Numbered from the stretch's first letter, positions 35,289 through 44,838 are shown. The stretch: DNA of 64,000 bases from Fibrobacter succinogenes (GCA_902776765.1 CACYRP010000029.1:20562-84561); one strand, 5' to 3'. Numbers and translations: made by a program. Notes: generated by a model from the letters alone, not told the origin.

Positions 35289-35530
35289 CCGTGACTCCTA
35301 AGATATTAGTTCCCCCTCCTTGCCCACAGTGTTTCCCATACACTTTTCGCAAAAATAACAATAAAGGATGTTTGTCAAGAGGGCTTTAGTGTAAAATGGG
35401 TTGTTTTTCGTGTAGTAAAATTGAAAGTTTGTATATAGGGCTATAATAAGCAATTTTTTTCATTAAAAGAGGTGCTAGATTGGGGCTAAAATCCTACTTT
35501 TACACTTGTAAATTCAAAATGGAGATAAAA

Positions 35531-36934
35531 ATGAATCGTGTTTACCTAGTTGCCACGGCAGCTTCCAAGATGGAAGCCAAAGTCCAGGAAATCGTTGACG
35601 CTGTTACCAAGGCTGGTCTCATTGCCTCTGTTTACAAGCCACTCGATGTTATCAGCGCTGCAGATAGCGTAGAAGAAATCAAGGCAGGCAAGTCTGCCGT
35701 GCTCATGGAAAAAATCTGCGCCAATTTCCTCGCTCAAGATTTTGATGCCGTCGATGCAGTTGTCGTGGAAGGTGCAACAGGCATGAACGATGTCATTGCT
35801 CATAAGTATAATGACGATCTCGCTTCTGCTCTCGATGCAAAGATTTTTGCCGATGGCGAAGACGCAGAACTCTTCTGCCCCAAGCGTTTGCTCCGCTGCG
35901 AAAAGTGCCTCGCCGGTGACCTCGCTGAACCGGCTGCCGAACGCCGCGTTAGCCAAGCGATGTTCCGCGCAAGCCTCCTCTCTAAGGCATCCAAGTGCGT
36001 GAAGCGCATTGTGCTCCCGGAAGGTTCTGAACCGCGTACTGTGCAGGCTGCATGCCTCGCTGTCGAACGTAACATTGCCGTGCCGGTGCTCATTGGTTCG
36101 AAAGCCGAAATCGAAGCTACTGCAAAGTCTGTAGGCGTCAAGCTTCCGTCCAACATTGAAATCATCGAACCGAGCGCAGAACTTGCCGAAAAGTACGTGC
36201 CGACTCTCGTGGAACTCCGCAAGGCAAAAGGCATGACTCCGGAATCTGCACGTGTCGCTCTTTCTGACAACGTAATGCTTGCCACGATGATGCTCAAGTT
36301 CGGCGAAGTGGACGGTCTCGTTTCTGGCGCCATCCACTCTACTGCAGACACGCTCCGCCCGGCCCTCCAGATCATCCGTACCGCTCCGGGCGTGAAGTCC
36401 GTGAGCTCTGTATTCTTCATGTGCATGAAGGACAAGACCTACATCTATGGCGACTGCGCTATCAATCTGAACCCGCTTGCCGAAGAACTCGCCGATATCG
36501 CTCTCCAGTGTGACGACACCGCAAAGGCTTTCGGTCTCCCGAGCCGCGTTGCCATGCTTTCTTACAGCACCATCAATTCGGGCAAGGGCCCGGATGCCGA
36601 CCTCGTTGTGGCCGCTACTGCCGCAGCCAAGGCCGCTCGCCCGGAAATGCTCGTCGATGGCCCGCTCCAGTACGATGCTGCAACCGTTCCGAGTGTTGGT
36701 TCCCTCAAGGCCCCGAACAGCCCGGTCGCAGGCAAGGCTACCGTGTTCGTGTTCCCGGACCTCTCTGCCGGTAACATCGGCTACAAGGCTGTGCAGCGCT
36801 CTGCTCACGGCACGATTGCTATCGGCCCGATGCTCCAGGGCCTCGCCAAGCCGGTGAACGACTTGTCTCGTGGCGCTCTTGTCGAAGACATCGTCTATAC
36901 GATCGCTTTGACGGCTGTCCAAGCTCAAAAATAA
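35531..36934 (+). CDS. pta: Phosphate acetyltransferase
   Basis: A 467-residue Pta, which interconverts acetyl-CoA and acetyl phosphate, a key step to acetate, a major Fibrobacter fermentation product. ATG 35531 with GGAG 8 bp upstream is preferred to the longer frame at 35480. The N-terminal part (about residues 1-135, [25 protein letters not shown]) is a reduced version of the P-loop-like domain of long Pta proteins, lacking an obvious P-loop. The catalytic PTA/PTB domain runs from about 145 to 467 ([57 protein letters not shown]). No ackA adjoins it. A TATAAT box at 35442-35447 is a candidate -10. Codon use is strongly biased, as in highly expressed genes. Confidence 0.94.
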   Translation: MNRVYLVATAASKMEAKVQEIVDAVTKAGLIASVYKPLDVISAADSVEEIKAGKSAVLMEKICANFLAQDFDAVDAVVVEGATGMNDVIAHKYNDDLASALDAKIFADGEDAELFCPKRLLRCEKCLAGDLAEPAAERRVSQAMFRASLLSKASKCVKRIVLPEGSEPRTVQAACLAVERNIAVPVLIGSKAEIEATAKSVGVKLPSNIEIIEPSAELAEKYVPTLVELRKAKGMTPESARVALSDNVMLATMMLKFGEVDGLVSGAIHSTADTLRPALQIIRTAPGVKSVSSVFFMCMKDKTYIYGDCAINLNPLAEELADIALQCDDTAKAFGLPSRVAMLSYSTINSGKGPDADLVVAATAAAKAARPEMLVDGPLQYDAATVPSVGSLKAPNSPVAGKATVFVFPDLSAGNIGYKAVQRSAHGTIAIGPMLQGLAKPVNDLSRGALVEDIVYTIALTAVQAQK

Positions 36935-37002
36935 GACCGTTCGGCACTCTACAAGGTTGGTGAGCCAGTCCCGGATATATTCTGGGGTTTCGGGATTTCC
37001 AT

Positions 37003-37033
37003 TAAAAAAGCGGACATTTCAAGTCCGCTTTTT
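37003..37033 (+). terminator. Terminator of pta
   Basis: GCGGAC (37010-37015) and GTCCGC (37023-37028) form the stem, with an A-run before and a T-run after. It can work in both directions. Confidence 0.8.
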
Positions 37034-37082
37034 GCATATCTGCGCAATTCTCATTTGCGACGTATCGTCATGATTTATGATT

Positions 37083-37118
37083 GTGAGTCACCCAGGGGCC
37101 CGCAGGGGGATCGGATCC
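37083..37118. repeat. Dispersed repeat with GGATC edges
   Basis: GTGAGTCACCCAGGGGCCC followed by a GGGGGATCGGATCC stretch, an imperfect palindrome of the same style as other GTCATCC/GGATCC intergenic elements here. It lies between convergent genes. Confidence 0.4.
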
Positions 37119-37119
37119 A

Positions 37120-37962
37120 TTATTTCTTTTTCTGATTCGCTTTTCTCAGCGCTTCAATCGCCTTTCGAATGTTTTCGCCATCTTCAAGATGCTTTGGCGA
37201 AAGCTTGTCTCTATGCTTGTAGTCGATTTTCTTCCACAGCTCTTTCAAGTGCCAGCGTGCGCGCTTGTCTTCGAGAATGTAGCCGGGGCGAACGCCTGCA
37301 TCTAGGCCTTGCACAATCAGTTCCACGGCGTCATCGTAACGGCTTTGGTCATAGCGCAAGTCGGCAAGAAAATAATAGTTGTAAATGTCCTTGCGGTTCT
37401 TTTCGAGCGCCATCGTCAAGTATTTGTCTGCAAGTTTTTCGTCGGGCCACGAAAGTATTAACGGCACGTACGGCAATACGAAATGTGCACGTCCGAGAAT
37501 TTGCCAGTCTTCGGCGGCGGTTGCGATATCGCGGACTTTGCCCGCAATGCCTTCCTTGAGCGAAGAGAACACGTTTCGTTCAGAACCCCACATCGAAAGC
37601 GTCGAGGCGTAAACGTGTGCGATTTCCTTGTTCTTCGGGAACTTCTCGTAGGCGCTTTTGCTTGCGTCCATTAGCGTGTCCAAATGGAGTTGGCGTTTCT
37701 TTTCGTCAAACTGCACGAACCTGAAGCAAAAGTACAGCGTCTTGACGTAGCCTTCAGTTGCTTGTTCCAGAACGGTGGAATCTTCCATCGCCTTGCGGTA
37801 ATTTTCCTTCATGATTCTTGCGTTCTTGGCATCGGCTTTGTCGCCGTTTGCGCGCAACGCTCTAGCCGCATAGCAGGAGTCTGCAATGTGCAAATAATCG
37901 TTTGCGCTTGCGAAACTAAACGCGAGCAACAATACGAGAAAAATGTGGGGCGTAATCTTCAT
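37120..37962 (-). CDS. Secreted TPR-like protein
   Basis: A 280-residue protein with a signal peptide (about residues 1-20, LLLAFSFASA). The rest is helical with TPR-type spacing: YNYYFLADLRYDQSRYDDAVELIVQGLDAG is a clear TPR pair (about 190-225). The C-terminus is lysine-rich. Probably periplasmic scaffold; no specific family. It is the last gene of a minus-strand unit: the phosphofructokinase and a 47-residue protein lie upstream. Confidence 0.72.
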   Translation of the reverse strand: MKITPHIFLVLLLAFSFASANDYLHIADSCYAARALRANGDKADAKNARIMKENYRKAMEDSTVLEQATEGYVKTLYFCFRFVQFDEKKRQLHLDTLMDASKSAYEKFPKNKEIAHVYASTLSMWGSERNVFSSLKEGIAGKVRDIATAAEDWQILGRAHFVLPYVPLILSWPDEKLADKYLTMALEKNRKDIYNYYFLADLRYDQSRYDDAVELIVQGLDAGVRPGYILEDKRARWHLKELWKKIDYKHRDKLSPKHLEDGENIRKAIEALRKANQKKK

Positions 37963-37970
37963 GATTACGC

Positions 37971-38114
37971 TTAGACTTTCCAGTTCTGGAGCAATTTGTT
38001 CACCATGGCAATGCGAGTTTTTTCCTCGTCAGTGCCGTGGAATGTTTTGAACAAAAGATTGCGGTACTCCATCAGTGCTGTGCGGATTATGACTTTTTCT
38101 TCTTTTTTTAGCAT
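37971..38114 (-). CDS. 47-residue protein between pfk and TPR gene
   Basis: An ATG at 38114 opens a 47-codon frame ending in TAA at 37971, 8 bp before the next gene's start. The product is charged and helical: MLKKEEKVIIRTALMEYRNL at the start and KLLQNWKV at the end, with no membrane segment. No strong ribosome site is seen. Position in a tight operon and non-random composition support it, but evidence is moderate. Family unknown. Confidence 0.5.
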   Translation of the reverse strand: MLKKEEKVIIRTALMEYRNLLFKTFHGTDEEKTRIAMVNKLLQNWKV

Positions 38115-38136
38115 GGTATATAAAATAATTTAATAG

Positions 38137-39474
38137 TTACTTGCTGCGTTTGCCCTTACCGGAGAAATAGTCCTGTTGGCGAGTGATACCGAGAACGGCG
38201 TGCCACAGGGTTCCGTTGGGGTTGATTTTCTTGCGTTCGCTGACGGCATATTCGATAGGCACGTGCGAGAAAACGTTGTTCATGCTGCCAACGACCATGT
38301 CCGTCTTGCCTGCCATGCCTGCATGTACGGCACTTTCGGCGAGTTGGAAGCAGAAAATGGCATCCGTGCCTTTGGCGGGGATGCTACGCACCGTGTAGCT
38401 CGGGTCGAAGTACTTGATGTTGATTTCCTTGCCGACGCTGTCGAAATGTTCCTTGATTTTTTTGGTCAGGAATTCACCGATATCGTTCTTCAGAATGTTG
38501 CCGCTAGCATCGCGGCGTTCTTCCTGGTTCTTGAAAAGTTCCTGTCCGGCGCCTTCGGCGACGGCAATCACGGCATGCGTCTTGCCACTGGCGTATCGGC
38601 TTTCAAGAGCCTTAAAAAGCCCATCGAGCGTAAAGGGGACTTCGGGAACGAGGCAGATGTTCACAACTGTTGTCGCAAGCGATGCGTATGCGGCAATAAA
38701 GCCGGAATCGCGGCCCATGAGCTTTACGAGGCCAAGACCGTTGAATGCTCCGTTAGCTTCGATATGCGCGCTTGTAATCACGTCTGTAGCGCTAAGCACG
38801 GCGGTTTCAAAACCGAACGTTCTGTCAATCAGGTTCAAGTCGTTGTCGATCGTCTTCGGGATGCCGATAATCGAGATGGGCTGCTTACGCTTCTTGACTT
38901 CTTCGGCAATGGCGTGTGCGCCGCGGAGCGTACCGTCACCGCCGATGCAGAACAATACGTTGATGTTCAAGCGCATGAGCGTATCGACCATGACTGCCGG
39001 GTCCTGCATGCCGCGGGAGCTACCGAGAATCGTACCGCCGTCTTCCTGGATGGCATCGACCACATCCGGGTCAAGCACGATGGGGGAGTAGCCGTAATTC
39101 GGGTTCAGGCCGCGGTAGCCGTACGGGATACCGAAGATGTTCCTTACGCCGTAGTCGAACCAGAGCACCTGTACAAGGCCCTTGATCACGTTATTGAGGC
39201 CTGGGCAGAGGCCTCCGCAAGTTACGATACCTGCGCGCGTCCAGGCGGGGTCGTGGAAAATTGTCTGTCGAGGGCCGGCCACTTCGAGTGAAGGTACCGG
39301 GATGCCCTTCGCTAAGTAATCAGAGATGAGATTGACGTCAGTGGTAAGGCTGACTTTATCGTTTTCAGAAACGAAAGGAACGCCGTTCATCGGGGACTTA
39401 AGCGTGCCCTTGCCAACGGTTTCAATGGAAAGATCATAATCCAACGGATTCTTGATGATATCGTCCTGAGTCAT
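38137..39474 (-). CDS. pfkA: 6-phosphofructokinase
   Basis: A 445-residue phosphofructokinase, catalysing the committed phosphorylation of fructose 6-phosphate. CGGLCPGLNNVI binds the phosphoryl donor, CIGGDGTLRGA carries the Gly that favours ATP over pyrophosphate, PKTIDNDL carries the catalytic Asp, and MGRDSGF follows. The combination GGDGT with PKTIDND and the 90-residue N-terminal extension fit the long (plant/protist-like) ATP-PFK clade rather than E. coli PfkA, whose motif is PGTIDND. Donor preference is inferred. It heads the operon with the 47-residue and TPR genes. Confidence 0.9.
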   Translation of the reverse strand: MTQDDIIKNPLDYDLSIETVGKGTLKSPMNGVPFVSENDKVSLTTDVNLISDYLAKGIPVPSLEVAGPRQTIFHDPAWTRAGIVTCGGLCPGLNNVIKGLVQVLWFDYGVRNIFGIPYGYRGLNPNYGYSPIVLDPDVVDAIQEDGGTILGSSRGMQDPAVMVDTLMRLNINVLFCIGGDGTLRGAHAIAEEVKKRKQPISIIGIPKTIDNDLNLIDRTFGFETAVLSATDVITSAHIEANGAFNGLGLVKLMGRDSGFIAAYASLATTVVNICLVPEVPFTLDGLFKALESRYASGKTHAVIAVAEGAGQELFKNQEERRDASGNILKNDIGEFLTKKIKEHFDSVGKEINIKYFDPSYTVRSIPAKGTDAIFCFQLAESAVHAGMAGKTDMVVGSMNNVFSHVPIEYAVSERKKINPNGTLWHAVLGITRQQDYFSGKGKRSK

Positions 39475-39549
39475 ACCGTGCCTCTTTGAATTTTATGGTT
39501 CCCGTTTAAAAAAAGAGAAACCATAAAAAATATAGTAAACGATAAAAAA

Positions 39550-39573
39550 GATCCTCGCTTTCGCGAGGATGAC
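39550..39573. repeat. Palindromic repeat (ATCCTCGC...GCGAGGATGAC)
   Basis: GATCCTCGC and GCGAGGATGAC arms around a short TTTC loop form a near-perfect hairpin of the dispersed GTCATCC family, between pfk and the histidine kinase gene. Confidence 0.6.
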
Positions 39574-39574
39574 A

Positions 39575-39636
39575 ATCTCTAACAACTAACCACTATTTAC
39601 TATCCACTTCCTACTTGCTACCGTCTACTGTCTACT
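39575..39636. repeat. Low-complexity CTAACC/CTACTG tract
   Basis: Short direct repeats: AACAACTAACCACTATTTAC, ACTTCCTACTTGC, and CTACCGTCTACTGTCTACTGC. It is the same word set as the tract at 24535-24765. It follows the histidine kinase stop directly. Confidence 0.55.
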
Positions 39637-39637
39637 G

Positions 39638-41557
39638 CTAAATCGACAAACTCGGGAAATGTATTTTCGTTCGCAAACCGGGATTTGCATTTTCCAATTC
39701 AATGGTCATATTGCAAAGTGTGCAAAGCTTCTTGACCATAGAAAGTCCGATGCCCGTGCCGCTTGTTTGCCTAGTCATTTCGTTTTCGACTCTGTAGAAT
39801 TCCTGGAAGACTTTTTTCATTTCGTTCGGCGGAATGCCCGGACCGTAGTCGCGTACGGCGAGGTACATGTCGGTGCCCTTGATTCTCAGTTCCACGTTGA
39901 TCATCTTGTAATCGGCGTTCTTGGAGAACTTGAGCGAGTTGTCGACGAGGTTCATCAGAATCTGCATGATGGCATCGCGGTCAATCATGATGCTGATGTT
40001 GTCTGCATCGGTATCCGAAGAAACTGTAAGTTCAAACCCTTGCTTTTCGACGTTCTTGCTGTAGGTTGAGATGAAGTCGTCCAAAACTTTTTTGGGCTTG
40101 TCCATGCGGAGTTGCACGTTCCAGCGGTTTCCATCGAGCTTTGAGAGGTTCAGCACATTCTGGATGAGTCTAGAAAGGCGATCTGCTTCGCTTGCGATTT
40201 GTCCGTAATATTTTTGCTTCTTTTCTTCGCTTGCGACCCAGGAGTTCTGCAACAGCTCCGCGTACATCTTAATGGCGGTAAGCGGCGTCTTGAGTTCGTG
40301 CGTAATGGCAGAAACAAAATCCTGGCGCTTTGCGGCGAGCTTCACGCGGCTTTGCGTCACATGGTAAATTGAAATCAAGCCGATAGCGAGTACTGCAAGC
40401 ATCAAGAATCCGATGAACAAGACAAATTCACCGCCGGGGGCGCGTTGCGTGGTGTACATCTTGAATGTAATATCCGAGAGCGGTGCTTGCAACGATTCGG
40501 AGAGAAGTTCCGTCGTGATATTGTTGCGTTCGCCAAAGGCGACAAACGCTTTGTTCTTGTGGAAGAATGAGAGTACGAGCGGGTCTTGCTGATTGCCCTT
40601 TGTTACGCCCTTGTATTTTTCGATTTCGTTTTTAACAAGGTTTGTGAAATAGGCGCGGGCTTCTACGATAAAGCCTTGGATAAATACTTCGGGGCCGCGT
40701 CTAACGGTGCGGTGGAAAATGATGTAGTTCGAATCGACGATGGCTTGGAAAAAGTCAATTTCAGCTTCCATGGAATGCGTCGCTTCAGTGTTGATTAAGC
40801 GTACAAGGAGACCTGTCGTGTCTATCTTTGTAGATTCGACACCGAATGCAAAATCGCCGGTTTCGGTAATATGTTCTACGCGCGGCTTGTTGGCCTTCTT
40901 TTTCTTGCGCGTGCTTGAGATATCGAGGTCTTGCTTGTAAATCTGATCGATGAGCCTGCTGTCGTTTTTCTGCGTCGAGTCGATGCCTTTTTCTGCGCTG
41001 CTCGAAGACGCTACGTTGGCTGTAGACGATGAAATGGCAGAGAATCCCGAAGTATTGAGAATCTTGCTTATTTTGTTGCGAATCGCAACACGTCTGTCCC
41101 TATCGACCATCGGAATTTTTTCAAGGACTCCATCGGGGAGTACTGGCGTACTCAGGTTGCCGGACGGGTCAATCTGGAAGTGCCCAATGAGGCCGACGTA
41201 ATGGCTACGGAGCGGAAATTCCGCAAGCTCGGACATGGTGATTTCTTCACCACCGAATACAGGAACCGAGCGGATGAAGCGATAGTCGGCATAAGAGCGC
41301 CTGTCTTCAATCGCCAAGTCCGCCGTGATGTTCTTGTTCAAATTCTGGAGCACAGAAAACGCGTGTTCCTTGTAACCAAAGAGCGACGACGTTTGCAACT
41401 GTGCGTAAGAATGGCTTAAAAGCATTATTACGGGAATCGCAATAATGACAAAAATCGCCACAAAAATGAGACGATCTTTTGATGCAAGGATAAGGCTCCG
41501 AAGAGCCTTGTACTTGCTAGAGAGGTATGTTGAGATTTTTATACTGATTTCTCGCAT
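39638..41557 (-). CDS. Membrane sensor histidine kinase
   Basis: A 639-residue sensor kinase. The first membrane helix is at about residues 29-48, a large periplasmic domain of about 325 residues follows, and the second helix is at 377-400. The phosphoacceptor His is about residue 420 (SAITHELKTPLTAIKMYAEL). The HATPase domain has N-box LMNLVDNSLKFS, G1 VRDYGPGIP and G2 GTGIGLSMVKKL. No HAMP domain is obvious. The periplasmic part contains a Ser/Ala-rich stretch and a lysine-rich segment, and I recognise no ligand-binding family in it. Its start overlaps the response regulator gene by 19 bp, so the two are a cognate pair. Confidence 0.92.
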   Translation of the reverse strand: MREISIKISTYLSSKYKALRSLILASKDRLIFVAIFVIIAIPVIMLLSHSYAQLQTSSLFGYKEHAFSVLQNLNKNITADLAIEDRRSYADYRFIRSVPVFGGEEITMSELAEFPLRSHYVGLIGHFQIDPSGNLSTPVLPDGVLEKIPMVDRDRRVAIRNKISKILNTSGFSAISSSTANVASSSSAEKGIDSTQKNDSRLIDQIYKQDLDISSTRKKKKANKPRVEHITETGDFAFGVESTKIDTTGLLVRLINTEATHSMEAEIDFFQAIVDSNYIIFHRTVRRGPEVFIQGFIVEARAYFTNLVKNEIEKYKGVTKGNQQDPLVLSFFHKNKAFVAFGERNNITTELLSESLQAPLSDITFKMYTTQRAPGGEFVLFIGFLMLAVLAIGLISIYHVTQSRVKLAAKRQDFVSAITHELKTPLTAIKMYAELLQNSWVASEEKKQKYYGQIASEADRLSRLIQNVLNLSKLDGNRWNVQLRMDKPKKVLDDFISTYSKNVEKQGFELTVSSDTDADNISIMIDRDAIMQILMNLVDNSLKFSKNADYKMINVELRIKGTDMYLAVRDYGPGIPPNEMKKVFQEFYRVENEMTRQTSGTGIGLSMVKKLCTLCNMTIELENANPGLRTKIHFPSLSI

Positions 41558-42267
41558 TCTGGTGCCGAACGCATCTGGTAACCTTCACCGCGGAAAGTAA
41601 CGAGCAGCTTCGGATGTGCCGGATCGTCTTCAATCTTCTTGCGGAGCTTGGTAATGTGGATGTCAACCGTGCGTGTATCGACGGATTCTGCGTTTTCATA
41701 ACCCCAGACCTTGCGGAGGAGTTCGGAACGCGGAATAGCATGGTCGCGGTTGTTCCAGAGGTATTCAAGAATTTCGATTTCCTTGCGGGTGAATGCAAGC
41801 TCTTCCGTACCGCGCACGCCCGTGTATTCACGGAAGTTCACGCGAAGGTTGCCGGCTACAAGCTTGCCTTCGTTTTCCATCGTCTGGCGGCTACGGCGGA
41901 GTACGGCCTCGATGCGTGCAAGGAGCATCGGCACGGAGAACGGCTTCGGGATGTAGTCGTCGGCGCCGAACTTGAGCCCGTTGATGATATCGTCATCGGA
42001 ATTCTTTGCAGAAAGGATGATAATCGGGAGGCTCTTGTCCTTTTCGCGGATCTTGTCGCAAACGGTAAAGCCGTCCATGCCCGGGAGCATAAGGTCCAGG
42101 AGTACGAGTCCGTACTGTCCGGAAAGTGCTTCGGCAAGGCCGCTTTCGCCGTCAACAACGTGCTTGACGCGGTAACCGTTGAGCTCGCAGAGGTCTACGA
42201 GGCCTTCGGCAATGGCAATTTCATCTTCGATGATGAGGATGTTCGTGCTGCTTGTATTTTGAGTCAT
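41539..42267 (-). CDS. OmpR-family response regulator
   Basis: A 242-residue DNA-binding response regulator. The receiver domain (about residues 8-122) has the acidic pocket EDE (14-16), phosphoacceptor Asp58 in LLDLMLPGMDG, and Lys in YIPKPF. The winged-helix output domain (about 138-232) has FTRKEIEILEYLWNN and RTVDIHITKLRKKI. It is phosphorylated by the kinase encoded just downstream. Target genes are unknown; the adjacent outer-membrane and lipoprotein cluster is a reasonable guess only. Confidence 0.94.
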   Translation of the reverse strand: MTQNTSSTNILIIEDEIAIAEGLVDLCELNGYRVKHVVDGESGLAEALSGQYGLVLLDLMLPGMDGFTVCDKIREKDKSLPIIILSAKNSDDDIINGLKFGADDYIPKPFSVPMLLARIEAVLRRSRQTMENEGKLVAGNLRVNFREYTGVRGTEELAFTRKEIEILEYLWNNRDHAIPRSELLRKVWGYENAESVDTRTVDIHITKLRKKIEDDPAHPKLLVTFRGEGYQMRSAPECEKSV

Positions 42268-42315
42268 TCTTAGATACCTACTCTCTTCTAACCAACTTTT
42301 TTTTAATCTACAAAA

Positions 42316-43128
42316 TTAAAGGGCAAAACCGCCACCGATTTCGAATGCGAAATTACCGGCGTCGATATCGCTATCGTAGTCACCGCCGAGATAGCACTTG
42401 ACGTTTGCATAGGCTGCGATCGGGATAATCGGGAGCTTGAAGCGGACACCGGCGAGCAAGTGGATACCGATGCTCTTGGTGAGGCCTTCGTCCTTGGCGT
42501 AGTCGACAACCTTTCTAGCAAGTTTTTCGCCGAAGTCGGGATCGGTCAAATGTTCAACAATGGCTGCTTCTCCATATGCGTCTGCGACAACCTTTTCCAC
42601 AAAAGCCTTGTTCAAGACGAACGTGTTCCAGTGAATGGTAAGACCGCCACCGACATACGGACGGATGGGGAACAGCGGGATGGAGAACGGCTTGGTGACG
42701 GAAAGGTCTGCGTTCATGGAAATGTACTTCGGAGTTGCCTTCGCAAACGGAGTACCGCCGAGTTCAATTTCCAACGGAATCCTCTTGTAGTCGGCTTCGT
42801 CGAGAACTGCAGTCGGATTTGTGAGTGTTTCTACGGGATTCTTTCTTGCCCAGAGTGTTGCGTTGTAAGAGGCAAACTGGATGTTGAAAGTGGCTTCGAT
42901 ATCGACGAACGGAAGGATGTCAATCCATGCCTTGAAACCGAAACCCTGCAAGCCAGAGAAATCACCATGACTGAACTGGAGACTGCCATTGGTGTTTTTG
43001 AGGCTTTCTCTATCGGCTTTTTTGAGTGTTGTACCCGCGATAGGGGCGTAATGTCCGCCAATGCCTGCAATAGCAAAGGACTGGGTGGCAAGCAAAGCTG
43101 CCGCTGCGAAAATGAGTTTGAAATTCAT
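42316..43128 (-). CDS. Outer-membrane beta-barrel-like protein
   Basis: A 270-residue exported protein. The signal peptide ends near residue 19 (LLATQSFA). The remainder has repeated amphipathic strands (FGFKAWIDILPFVDIEATFN; IPLFPIRPYVGGGLTIHWN; IPIAAYANVKCYLGG) and ends in GNFAFEIGGGFAL with a terminal hydrophobic residue, typical of barrel proteins inserted by BamA. It follows the response regulator gene on the same strand. No substrate family recognised. Confidence 0.78.
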   Translation of the reverse strand: MNFKLIFAAAALLATQSFAIAGIGGHYAPIAGTTLKKADRESLKNTNGSLQFSHGDFSGLQGFGFKAWIDILPFVDIEATFNIQFASYNATLWARKNPVETLTNPTAVLDEADYKRIPLEIELGGTPFAKATPKYISMNADLSVTKPFSIPLFPIRPYVGGGLTIHWNTFVLNKAFVEKVVADAYGEAAIVEHLTDPDFGEKLARKVVDYAKDEGLTKSIGIHLLAGVRFKLPIIPIAAYANVKCYLGGDYDSDIDAGNFAFEIGGGFAL

Positions 43129-43232
43129 TGTTTTGCTCCTAGGAATGTTTTGCTCTTGAAACTAAATAAATATTAGGAAAAATGGTTTTTACAATTTAGA
43201 AAATGTTGCATTTTCGCCTGTTTATTCCGTTT

Positions 43233-44633
43233 TTACTTGATTGCCGGCACGAAGATGAACTTCTTTTCCCCTTTTTTCACTTCAACATTGCCAAATTTGA
43301 AAATGTTGACCGTATTTCCGTCGCTTCCTTCGGCGGCCACGGTGACTTCGTGCGAACCCGGTTCAACAGGGATGCGGGTCATCTGGAAGGAGTTCGGCAA
43401 GAAGAGCGCAATGCGGAGGTCTGCCTTTTCGAGCTGGTCTTGAGCAATATCTGTACCGATGCTTGTGAAGAGGTTTAAGAAGACGTTATCCGACTTCATG
43501 GCTTTCTTTGCGGCCTGGGAAGCGATTGTGCGGAGGACGACGCGGATGGCGGTGCGGGTCATGGTGTTCGCAAAGTCGTCCTTGAGGTTCATTTCGAGTT
43601 CCTTGTCGAGTGCCATCACTTTTTCGGGGCGGATTCCGGACTGGTTGTCTACGGATACGTTGAAGCGTTGGACTAGGCTTCTAAAGGAATGGGCTTCGGG
43701 GAGTGCCATGCTGATGTGGAATGTCTGGCCGTTGCTTGCGCCTGCGACAGGTGGAGCGCCTATGGTCGTGCTTTCCATTTTGCCTGTCTTTCCGTCTTTA
43801 TAGGAGAGGTTCAAAAGACCGCCGTTGACATATGTTCCCGACATGCGCAGTTCGTTCAAAATCGGGCCGTGTCCAGCGTAACCGATAACAACAATTTCTT
43901 GTCCGAGATCGTAGGCGGCTTGGGCCTTGGATGTTTCTGTCGCCATATCGAGTCCGAGCGTTCTGATATCATCTTCGCGGTCCGAGCGTTTTAAACTTTC
44001 GATGATGAACTGGCGCGCTTCTTTCGGGAGGTTCAAGATGTTTTCGTTGTAAGCCTTGACCGTCTTGTAATAAGCGATTGCTGCTTCGTCGGGTTCTCCT
44101 GCCATTTCGTAGACGATGGCGGTCAGGTAGCGCAAAAAGCCGTTGTCGTTAGTCTTGTGGTTGTCTTTCTGGTAAAGTTCTGTCATCGCCTTCTGGGCGC
44201 GGTTCACTTCGACCAAGGCTCCGTCAATATTCTTTTGTGCGAGATAGTTCATGATTTGCATTTCATGGAGTACAAGCACTTCGAAGGGGCGGGCTCTGTA
44301 CGGGCGGATGTTGTCATTAGTGACAATGGCGGCCGCTTCGTTTGTTACAGAATGCGTGTAGAGGTCGTCATAAATCTTTTCGGCCTTGTCGAAGTTTGCG
44401 GCACTTTCCGAGTAGTTCCCACTGTAGTGGTAGAGAACGCCCAAGTCGAAGTAATAGAGGAACTCCGTCTTTTCGCCGTAAAGATCTTCGTGCTGTTTCT
44501 TGACTTCGTTGATTGTTGCTTCGTAACCCTTGTGCTCAAAAACGGGGGCTAAGACCTCGTAGCGGGTGATGGACTTGTTTGCGCATGCGCTAAAAAGTAA
44601 AGCGGCTGAAAGGATTAATAGAAGTCGTTTCAT
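43233..44633 (-). CDS. TPR-containing lipoprotein (COG3014-like)
   Basis: A 466-residue lipoprotein with lipobox FSAC (Cys at about 17). The N-terminal half is helical with TPR-like units (FDLGVLYHYSGNYSESAANFDKAEKIYDD; FLRYLTAIVYEMAGEPDEAA). The C-terminal half is mixed, with VIGYAGHGPI, and ends in a beta-rich segment (SHEVTVAAEG). The layout matches uncharacterised COG3014 lipoproteins, often encoded near lpoB, as here (44856-45464). A role in peptidoglycan-synthesis regulation at the outer membrane is a context inference. Confidence 0.78.
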   Translation of the reverse strand: MKRLLLILSAALLFSACANKSITRYEVLAPVFEHKGYEATINEVKKQHEDLYGEKTEFLYYFDLGVLYHYSGNYSESAANFDKAEKIYDDLYTHSVTNEAAAIVTNDNIRPYRARPFEVLVLHEMQIMNYLAQKNIDGALVEVNRAQKAMTELYQKDNHKTNDNGFLRYLTAIVYEMAGEPDEAAIAYYKTVKAYNENILNLPKEARQFIIESLKRSDREDDIRTLGLDMATETSKAQAAYDLGQEIVVIGYAGHGPILNELRMSGTYVNGGLLNLSYKDGKTGKMESTTIGAPPVAGASNGQTFHISMALPEAHSFRSLVQRFNVSVDNQSGIRPEKVMALDKELEMNLKDDFANTMTRTAIRVVLRTIASQAAKKAMKSDNVFLNLFTSIGTDIAQDQLEKADLRIALFLPNSFQMTRIPVEPGSHEVTVAAEGSDGNTVNIFKFGNVEVKKGEKKFIFVPAIK

Positions 44634-44704
44634 AAGTTTATGTAAAAATTATTGTTTTCTTTTAAATCTACATTAAAAACTAAACATCCTAATAAATTTC
44701 TCAA

Positions 44705-44728
44705 AAAATATGCCCGACTAAGTCGGGC
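44705..44728 (-). terminator. Terminator of the LpoB-like gene
   Basis: GCCCGACT (44712-44719) and AGTCGGGC (44721-44728) pair. On the minus strand the hairpin is followed by ATATTTTTTGA, giving an intrinsic terminator about 130 bp after the stop at 44856. Confidence 0.75.
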
Positions 44729-44770
44729 GTTATAGAGTTACTGAGGTGCCTGCGGCACAGTTCAAAGTTT

Positions 44771-44838
44771 TGAGTTACTAGTTACTAGAATATTTCTTCA
44801 AGAATCTCTAGTAACTTCTAACTACTAACTAGTAACTG
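44771..44838. repeat. Low-complexity AACTAGTAACT tract
   Basis: GAGTTACTAGTTACTAGAAT at the left and AACTTCTAACTACTAACTAG at the right form a long imperfect inverted repeat of TAGTAACT words around a TTCTTCAAGAA centre. It lies between the LpoB stop and its terminator. Confidence 0.55.

Noticed and set aside
35546..36928. 460-codon minus-strand frame across pta
   Set aside because: Shadow caused by strong codon bias in pta; the product is His/Arg/Asp-rich without recognisable motifs.
38176..39291. 371-codon + strand frame across the phosphofructokinase gene
   Set aside because: Antisense shadow; the minus strand shows GGDGT and PKTIDND motifs.
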